From assembly GCF_000006405.1 (NCBI RefSeq), contig NW_003217015.1, positions 461,139 to 525,138 on the forward strand: 64,000 bases of DNA. Direction: 5' to 3'. Shown piece after piece: positions 55,601-64,000 of this stretch (position 1 is its first letter; every line of letters begins with the position of its first letter). The translations under genes were made by a program, and so were the position numbers. Source of the stretch: Perkinsus marinus ATCC 50983. Lineage: Eukaryota; Perkinsozoa; Perkinsida; Perkinsidae. The notes under the pieces are model-generated. The model did not search any database and had not been told where the DNA came from. It worked only from the letters and a program-made list of their open reading frames with translations.

Positions 55601-58600
55601 TGAGAGGATGATACCGAACGAGGAGTGATGGCATACAATGGAGAAGCATAGTCCCGCCACGAGGATCATTGTGACCCGAGCTGTCCTCCACTGACACAAT
55701 TCGGACATCTCCCTCTTATTCTCGTCCGGCACCTGTGACCGATTCAGCCGAGCACTAGGCTCGAATTCTCTACCATGAGCATAGTGTGGCAACACGATAG
55801 TAGAGCAAGGGCAGTCGCTATAGGGGATAGGATAGCTGATAACACCAGAACCTGAGGTACCTGGTGCTCAGCGATACGACCAAAGCTACGAGTACGAGCA
55901 TCTCCAAATGGCTATCATTGAGCTCCGGCATCGGTGTGGTGGCATAAACAACATCAGTGGCACAGCCAGGGTCATTCACATCTGTTACCCCCGGAGCACA
56001 GGTCTTGCGTGTGACATCAACCTAGGTACCATACCATGACCACAACAATAGCCAGCTGAATAAGCTGGGCACATTTCTCCAACACTCCTTGGCGTTAGGG
56101 TTCTCCAGGCAGACTTCCGACACAGGATCGTAGACCTGCCAGAGGGCTACCATCGCATACGGTTAGCAATACCGCTACCTGCAAGGCCCAGAGGAGCTCA
56201 TTCACAAGTGCATTGGCCCCAATGGTCACGCACTGGATGTCGATACCCCCCTCAGGTATAACGTCGGGATCGAACTGGATGCCGATCCATGCCTCAGCCG
56301 TGCCTAATCCCACAAAGCCTCACAGCGGCAGGAACATCCATCCATTGTCAAGAGCGTATTGGGCATTCTCACTGCAAAAGTCACAAGGAGCCCACCAAGC
56401 TGTGGCTTCGCCATCAACATCAAATGCATAATGTGGTGGGTTCTCACCAGTGTACCTTATAGTGGGTCAACCCGATGTCATAGTGTCTCAGGTACTTCAC
56501 CTACCCACTGGCGATGGCCGTCGCCCCGAGAGCACTAGTAGTAGGAATGCGACTCTGATCTGTGCACTGCTCCGAGTTATATAGACGAATGTCGTATACT
56601 TTCCAAAGCCTATTACGACGAAGTGTAGGGCAACAACTTGGCTTGCAAGCGCAAAGGGGAAAGGTAAAGGGGACTTAGTGGGGGCGTGCGCTACTCACAG
56701 TCGCCTGCCCAGAGGGGCCGTATTCACAATCCGCCATCTAGTGTTCGGTGGGGGTTCTGAGGCTGCCTCCGTGAGGGCAAGCCATGAGCCACCAGAGAGA
56801 TAGTGGATCACTCGGATCTGGGGAGAGCAGCAGGTCGCCATGCAGAGGGCACGAGGTGTCCAGGTCAGACCTGTATCCAGTCCTGATTGTTGGGCTCGGA
56901 GGTCTCCAACACGACTGACTCCGCTGTATTTGTCACATCGAGAGGTTGCAGAATACGCACACACTTCACCTCACGAGATGAATCTAACGGCACGAACTGG
57001 AGTGTGGACAAGCGGTCCTCTGAATGAAAGCCTACTCGTTCCTCCAAAAACGGTGAACGTAAGTCCAATCCATGGATTATAGTCGTTGGAGGCAGGCTGC
57101 CAGAACGTATCGGTATTCGCATCAAACGCTCGGTATCTACGCGCCGAACGCTGTCTCCAAATACCCCATTCTCCTTCGTGGACCACCAGTTCACACCACT
57201 GCGAGGTGTATCAGTCTTTCTAGATTAACGCGAATATTCGCTTCGAGCGTACCCAGCAAATGTGCCGCCGGATTTATGAGAGCTGACAATTACTGCTGGC
57301 TGTTGGTCATCGTTTCTACCGATAGAAGGTCCTTCACACTTCGAGTCTCGATGGAACGAAACTTCACTGACCTGCGAGTAGACATCAGCTCTTTACAGAG
57401 AACACTCGCGTGGTCCGCATGAGGAGCTCTACGTGTAGTCCAAGACCAAGTTGAGCTGCGAGTTTGATGACCTCGCTCACCTGCCACTTCGCAGCCGACG
57501 GGTGAGTGATCATATCCAACCTTCGGATTCTCCATTTTGTCTGCCAGCCCCACCCCAGCACAATCCAGCCTGAAATTGTCCATCGACAGCTTCAGAGCTA
57601 CGCTTTCATATATCTCATCACTGACGAGATACATGAAAGCGTACCCTGACGAGTCGTCAGGGATCACATGTACGAGTCGTATTGTCGTATAGTACGACAA
57701 TAATCTGACGTGCTGGGGGCGATCCGAAGTGTTAATCTAGCATCATGAGGATAGGAGAAGTCCGGATGTGGTCTACATTACCCAAGGTTCAAGCTGTGCC
57801 TCAATTGATTGCTCGGGGATGGTATATGCTGGCGTTACCAGCTACGTCGTATCATTCAAGCTGATGCAGCTAGTAGTGCTACGTTTCTGGCCTCCAGGAA
57901 GACTCCTGTGCTGAGATAGGTTCTTTGGTGGTTCATAGTGGTGGTACAGCAGCCTGACGTGTATGGGACATTGGGTGGAGCTTGCACGAACGTGGTCGAT
58001 CAGCTTCGTATTCGTATACTTCATCAACTACGGAACATTCGTTGGTAGGACTTCTTGGTCCCCCCTGAATATCCATGATTTCTCTACGTGCCGGAGTTGT
58101 TCCGACACTGCATGATTTTGACAAGTCGTGGTAGCAGACTCGGAAGGCATCTTCAACATTGTAGAGCCGAATTCCCAACCTTCTCGACGAGGAGCTAAGG
58201 CTCACGGTTTTTGGACTTTCGTCAGAGTCCCGACTCAAGATAAGCACCACCCAAGGCCTTACTCTTATCAAGCCAATTACATGTCCCAGAAGATGCACAC
58301 CAACGCTGATCGTACCTGATCGACGATTCCACGGCATAGGAGCTTTCAAAGATATTATTGTAGACTAACGACCACTTGATTGAAGATCAGATAACTCGTT
58401 CCTCCATGCAGATGCGCCACTTGAATGACTACATGCCCTCCTATCAATGTACGGACGATCGTAGCCCAGATGGAACAGGAATATAAAGTTGCCCCTCAGA
58501 ACCATACCTGAGGACCATAGTCCTCTCCCATTGAGTCGTTGACTGCCATGCCAGTAGTCTTTCCAGGACAATCTCGCTCATCGAGTCGCCCTCATTCTGA

Positions 58601-61454
58601 GCTCCCGAGGAAAGAGTACCGGCTTTCGTGGACTCATAAACACGAACCTAATCACATTCAGCATATGACTCTGAAATTGAGAGTCTACGCCAAGGAAGAC
58701 GACAGGAAGCTCTAAGTACGACTAGTCCCGGTTCAATCGAACACCTGCATCTACTATCCCGTAGGGCAGTCTTCCCTCGCCCTACAACATAGACTTACAC
58801 AACGTATGACACTGTCCGTCACTAAGCCGACCCATGGGATCTGGCTCTGATCCTGACAAGTGCGATACACCAGTAACAACATCTCGTTATATACTAACAT
58901 CGGGTGGGCGGGGAGTCGATACTATTCCAAGTTGTTCATCTTCATACCTAAAATACCCTCATATTCACATCGAGCGGCTGATCATCAAACTAGATGATTT
59001 CATGAGTCATCGAGGAACATGTTAGACCTGACCTACGATCCTGCGTAGTCATCATAGTACGGTAGCCTCGGTAACCATCCTGTCTCGTATAGCCCATCAT
59101 ACACAAGATACGGGTCCTCCTGCTCACCTACACATAGCCAAGTCCTGTACATTCCAAGGAAAGGGACCTCAGTCCAGTTCAATTGAGGCCATCCCACATA
59201 CCAGTGATTTGGTTACTCACCTGCAACACCCTGTGATGAGACCGGCTGACCCTGCACAGGACCTCCCCTACACTCGGGGTTGGTATACCTAGCCAGATGG
59301 CTCACCAGGTAGCTGTGCTAGCCAGTACATAAGGGAGCTCTACTACATCTCAACACTCCACACCGGACACCTCTGAGTAAGGTCGGAGCCACAGGCCGTC
59401 AACCCCCAGCCTTTACCCTTTAGTCGCCATATCGTAGAGTTGTAACTCGGGTATACTCGCAAGACCTGCCCAGGGATACCATGTCCAGCATATCGTAAGG
59501 AACCTACCCCTGATGGCAGCGTCTGGCCACCGTATGTCAAACTGAGCCATGACCCTCCACTGAGCAGATCGAAGGAGTACCTGATCGATCCCCAGTGGAC
59601 AAGATGTCCTCAGCGCTACTACGCTGTTTCCCACTGCACAGATCCAATGTACTGTATCGCAGCTCTTGACACCGAGTACCCAGGACCGAAGAAAGCTCTT
59701 ACACAGGCCACACTAGGTGGCGTCCCTAGTATCCACCGTAGACCAACATACCTGCTCGTCGACTACAGGTTCAACGAGGATTACATCCTCTACGCTTCCT
59801 CTTCATAACAGGAAGAACACTGGCTCCTCCAGGACTTGCTGGCATCGTTGGTGACACCGTCGAAGGCATAAGTAGGGTGTCTCGACTCTTCATGGGACGA
59901 TGCGATGATAGATATGTCCCGTACCTGTCACCCTATCCCTCTACCTCCTAGTGGCCCCCCACTACCAGGCCCTGATCGAGCCCCGCCGCCAAGCTGTGGC
60001 CCCCATCGTGCTGTAGTGGATGGAGCGCCTCAGTACACTCCGCATCAGCATACAGTTCAAGCTCGCGGATGTCCCATTGCCGGCTCACTACCTGCGTTAC
60101 TGTGAGCCTCCATGAGCTCCGTGGCAGCATAGGGGAGAGCACCAGTCGAGTACCACCAAACAGTCCATCGTATCTACTCCAATAAGAATAGTAAGATTAA
60201 CAGGAGCTGCAGCACCTCGCAACTGTCATCCATACGTTCTCCCCAGATAAGTACTGCAATACCACTGATGTAACATAGGCGTCGACTTCCACACCTTGCT
60301 GCATCTTCACACACTCAATGATAGCTGATAACGATGCCCTGCACCCAATCAGTTAATGAGAGTACTCACGCAATTCCGTGTCGAACTGCATCCCCAACCA
60401 GGCCTCATAGGGCCCACACTCAGCCGTTACACACTCAGCAGTCCATTCGGTAGACGGCTTCCTGAGGACCACAGCTCATGCACTGATAAAGTAGCGATTC
60501 CGCCACCAATCGAAAGCTCGGACCGGGCCATTGGAGGCTTTGAATGCACTCGACATAGGAGTACCACTAACTGTTAGGATGGTGTCAACTTCACAGGCTG
60601 AGTCCACGTAAAATCCCTGACGACGAACCATAAAAGAGAGCACACAGGCGGCTGACCAGATCGACGATTGTCCACGGTCCCCTCACAGCCTCTGCATTGG
60701 CAATCCTCCACCTCCTACGGCTCGGCGGGAACACCCAAAAATCATTGAGTTTCATCCAGATATCGCCTGCATATCGATAACAATAATAGTCGATACTATG
60801 CTTGATATTATCAGCCCTCGTTACCAGAAAGGAAGTCGAAGTCCATTATCCTAGTATAAGTAGCTTCCCCCACGAGCTTTCTCTCGAGCCGGGCCGAGTA
60901 GGCCAACTCCGACATGTCAGCACCCTGGAGTAGCTTCAAGCATCGTATGGTCACCGAAGGAGCAAACCTAACATTCTCTTGCCGGGGTCCACATCCCCAA
61001 GGAGCTCTTACTGATATCCAATAAAGCAACTGATAGCACAAGTAGAAGCCCTCCAGCCAGTAGTGGGGTCTCCATCCCTAGCCAAGTGAGCGTCGTACAG
61101 GCTGTGAGACACTACCACGTTGGACGACCCAGTCGTTGTCTGAGCTGCAGCGAGAGGCTCCTAACAACAACAACCACGAGCAATCTAAGGCAACACACAC
61201 AGTGACCAGGCCTAGGGCTCACCAGTGGCTCCCCGGTGCACTCAGTAGTGTCGAACCACTGCAATTCCTGAGTACCACACCGTCGACTACGGACCGTGGC
61301 TCTGCCCTACTCGGACGAACCACTGTAACCGTGTCTCGTCAGTTTTCCTAAGACGCCACACGACTTCTCCAGTGATCTGTGATGATGCCAGCCTCGGTAA
61401 CTCAACGATGCTCAGGAATGCAACGAGTCCGCATATGAACCGACGAGTCGTCAT
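52608..61454 (-). CDS. Large surface protein: discoidin-like modules plus multi-pass membrane region
   Basis: ATG 61454 opens a signal peptide (MTTRRFICGLVAFLSIVELP then RLASSQ). Repeated modules follow with the plan of F5/8C domains: W-R-x, E-L-x-x-[FY]-x-x-x-x-C, A-x-D-G-D-x-x-T-x-W, W-[IL]-G-x-x-F, C-[LV]-[KR]-[LI]-L-Q. Examples are ELQWFDTTECTGEPL, ARDGDPTTGWRAST, IRCLKLLQGAD, WRIANAEAVRG, YEAWLGMQFDTEL, WDIRELELYADAECTEAL, TFWQPASNDYNPWIGLTF, VKCVRILQPLD, WRIVNTAPLG and EAWIGIQFDPDVI. From about 55930 hydrophobic segments start (LEMLVLVALVVSLST, ARVTMILVAGLCFSI, WLLVTLLVSGSVLAVVF, FGHSLSWVTAIFVLLTGVVV, LFPVTGLVMLLLLCL). A cytosolic tail then ends at TGA 52608. Joining all into one gene is inference from shared strand, signal peptide and phase. 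No family name is offered for the membrane part. Confidence 0.6.
54565..54759 (-). mobile_element. hAT-type MITE, copy G (best preserved)
   Basis: Ends CAGTGTGGTAAAATTTG and CAGCACTG, flanked by a perfect 8-base direct repeat GGCCTCCT (54557-54564 and 54760-54767). Interior 195 bases, A/T-rich, no ORF. Element orientation is opposite to copies C to F. It lies in an intron of the discoidin/membrane gene. Confidence 0.93.
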
Positions 61455-63147
61455 AGGCACATCGTCTATAGCATCGACTGGAGCCCTGCGGAGATCAAAG
61501 CCTTGACCTTTACTAGTTGACTTGACTCAAGACAATAACGTAGAGAAACGCAGAGATATCCTCCCAAGGGCATCATCATTCATCATGATTACACGCCTCC
61601 GAGCATCGATCGAGTCAGCAAGAGTACATCTGTATAGCCCATACGACTACAGCAGCATACTCCACCACTTCGAGGGAAAGCACTATGCTTCAGAACAACA
61701 ATCGACAATGATGAAGGGCGCACATTACCAACATTGCTAATGAGCACAATCATCACTAGGGCTAAACCACCAGTTTTGGAGACCTAAACAAAACTATTGC
61801 TACTTGCTCATCTCCAGCCTGCCAGGTGTGTGTGACCACGCAGCCCGAGACCAACAGCCCGGATCGAGCGGAGATCTATTGGTATGGCGGTGATGATAGG
61901 TGACTCGACAGAATTAAGGTAGTGTTCAGCCCTTTAGTAACAAACACTACGACCCTCTCCAAGAGCCCTTTAGGAGAGTTTAATGCTGGAAGGTGATTGA
62001 TAGACTCGACTCAAGAGAGTCTTGATCGCAACACCTTTAGACACGTCGAGTACTCAACTCCCTGACACTCCCTGAACTTGCGGATTTCCTCAGGCACAGG
62101 GCGGTGGGAGAAGCCTCACTGTAGATGTCTCTTTATTCTTATCATCGTTCTCAAACCGTAATAGATCTTGATCTCTTGAGAGTCCCTGATTTTCTCAACG
62201 CAACCTGACGACGATTCAGTCGGCGCATCTCCATCGTTGCCCCGCAGGAAGACTAACAATGTTGTGGTTAAGGTTGATAGTCAACGTTTCACTTGCGACT
62301 CGTATAATGTACCATGTCAAACGTGTATAATTCTGTTTCCACAAAAAAAACGATGTTATCGGACTACGGTCGTATGCCAGGACAAGGCCATGACTACTAA
62401 GCCAGGTCGAGTAGGCCCATGGTCTGGTGACCTACGATAGGTAGCGGCATATTGGGGAATTAGATGATTAGCATCCTTTCATCACCGTGAGGGACTATTC
62501 ACTCTTGTTATCATTCCGTGGACCACCTCCAGTTAACACCGACTGCATTGTGGATTGGCATGTAGTTGCCACTTTACACGCGTAGGAGAGTAACATCGAA
62601 ATGTAAGCAGCTCCGAGCCACGTATAACTCCCTCGCCAGTTGAGATTGTCTTCCATGCAGTCGTCTTGTCGGCGGCGTCACGTCTCGGATAGCACCCCTC
62701 GCCCTAGTGCCGGTACTTGCCTCAGTGGGGTGGGGCAGCGGCTGAGCCCAGTGGAAGGCAATCCATCAGAGGCCTTATGGAAGGCTTGGATACCCATGGA
62801 GGAACCATCAGGAACGGAGCTGCTACTAGGATGGTTGACCGAGAGGCTGGGCATGTGTAGCGAGTTCCCTTCGCACTAGTGCCCATCTTGCTCAGCCTGG
62901 CCAGCACAAGGAATGTCACGTGGGCCTAAGTCCACCGTTGAGGCGGTAGTGATCTTTGCTATGGGGTAAGTAGGGACCAAAGACGATACAGTGGGAGTTA
63001 GTCGACAGGCCAGTATCAGTCTTGGTTAAAAATCGTACTATCACAGGGACGATTGAATGTATGATGGGAGTGCATGCAATTACTCTGTTGTTTCTGGATA
63101 CTCCGTGCTCGCTGTGCTTTAAGCCGCCGCTCTCCCCGTCAGCATAG
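61455..63147. other. Region between divergent genes; 5' exons not resolved
   Basis: It should hold the promoter and signal-peptide-gene 5' UTR on one side and the first exon(s) of the + gene on the other. An open stretch at about 62660-62870 (two possible frames) may be an exon of that + gene. Nothing is recognised in 61455-62640. Confidence 0.4.
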
Positions 63148-64000
63148 ACTCCCACTCATGCCGTCATCGCTGCCTTCGATGTGCCTCACACTCGTCTCCC
63201 TGGGCAGTCGCTCAGGCAAAGTACTATTCACTATAGCGACGAGAAGCTGCTCTACGGCTGCACTTGTCGGAGAGCGAGGTGGGCTCGGACTGAAGTCGTC
63301 GAGGAGTCGATCATCCTCTTGGCAGGTTCCCATCGGTTGGTAGTATCAGATGCCCCCAAGGGCCATGAGTACGATATTCAAAAGAAGCTGGTCAGATCCC
63401 TCCGCCGAGGCAGCGATGAGAGTCTCCTCTCTGCTCGAGGCTTCTGTAGGAACCTCACGGAGCTGCTCGTCGAGAGGCCGGCCAACATCAGGCTTGTGCG
63501 AGAGTTACTCTTTGAGCTTGGGCACAACCGCAAGTTCACCGAGGCCAATCGGGATGCAGTAGATGGTCTATGTGGGGTCTTGAGGAGACGGATCAACGAC
63601 GACACCTTGTCAAGGGTCCAAGGACGAGCCCTCGGGGAGGTCGCGCTGTCCATCGGCAAGTTGGAACTACCATGGGTGGATGAGATGACTCTAATAACGC
63701 GGCATTGCACTGGCCGGATAGGGCTACAGTCAATGTCGGCCTCAGCTGTTGCTAATGTGGCCTATGGTGCAGCGAAGTGCGGTATAGCAGATGATACCTT
63801 CGTTGAAGTTCTGGCCTCTGATTGGTTGAGGAGACTCCATTCTCGTACGGACGAGGCTGTTGTAGAGCCTGCTAGCCACACTATGGTGCTGAGGAGTTTG
63901 GCGTACATGTTCGATGGTCAACAATGTGTTGTCGACCTACTTCGGGAATTCCCCCGAAGGGTTGACATCTCCTCGTTCAGTGACCATCAGAAATCCCAAA
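63148..64000 (+). CDS. Helical-repeat protein, 5' exon unresolved and 3' end outside the window
   Basis: After an acceptor CATAG at 63147 the frame is open to the window end (about 284 codons, no intron). The sequence is rich in Leu/Arg/Glu helices: YDIQKKLVRSLRRGSDESLL, FCRNLTELLVERPANIRLVR, ALGEVALSIGKLELPWVDEM, ASAVANVAYGAAKCGIADD and LRSLAYMFDGQQCVVDLLRE. The pattern of paired helices of about 37 residues with A-N-x-x-[WY]-[GA]-[LA]-like turns resembles the RAP/FAST-kinase-like, organelle RNA-binding repeat proteins that alveolates have in large numbers. That assignment is an impression; the RAP domain itself, if present, lies beyond the window. Confidence 0.5.

Noticed and set aside
62237-62440. 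67-codon + ORF
   Set aside because: Starts at TTG, contains an A-run likely to be non-coding, and has no motif or partner exon.

Overview
The window is nuclear DNA of an intron-rich unicellular eukaryote. Nearly every recognisable gene is cut into short exons by GT-AG introns, mostly about 30 to 100 bases long, and genes sit 80 to 400 bases apart on both strands. Gene content is that of an alveolate. There is a mitochondrial glycine-cleavage T protein, MTFP1, tubulin and Cdc23/APC8. There is also a SufC Fe-S ATPase with an N-terminal presequence of the kind that sends proteins to a secondary plastid. A Perkinsus-like perkinsozoan fits best. That placement is inference from gene structure and content, not from a database match. 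There is one 100-N scaffold gap at 14104-14203.

Layout. 0-10.6 kb: 3' part of a DDHD phospholipase (+); an unassigned + gene followed by a tandem block of initiator-tRNA-like copies; a small - gene; a CPPED1-like phosphatase (-); a palindrome-rich MITE; two small unassigned genes; a WDR44-like WD40 protein (+); MTFP1 (+). 10.6-24 kb: tRNA-Gln, adenylate kinase (-), a WD40 fragment (+), gcvT (+) and a 7.5-kb coiled-coil gene with a 30-base tandem repeat in its tail (+). 24-32 kb: a DUF1749 alpha/beta hydrolase (-), a 3.7-kb stretch with no gene I can defend, a DEAD-box helicase (+) and tRNA-Ala (+). 32-42 kb: a GIY-YIG-like exon (+), then four - strand genes: divergent tubulin, sufC, cdc23 and a SAP-domain protein. 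42-52.5 kb: ER protein disulfide isomerase (-) diverging from a small ORF and a METTL21-like methyltransferase (+); an unassigned - gene; a fused NAD(P)HX epimerase-dehydratase (-). 52.6-61.5 kb: one large - gene with a signal peptide, repeated discoidin-like modules and a multi-pass membrane region. From 63.1 kb a + gene of helical-repeat type runs off the window.

The genes do not form one pathway; they are housekeeping genes in a compact genome. The main lineage-specific layer is a family of about 180-bp hAT-type MITEs. There are seven copies, five of them in introns, and at least three show a recognisable 8-bp target duplication. Exon borders were worked out by eye from splice sites and family alignment. 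For CPPED1, MTFP1, adenylate kinase, GcvT, SufC and PDI the exon lengths sum to a whole number of codons, so those models are the firmest.
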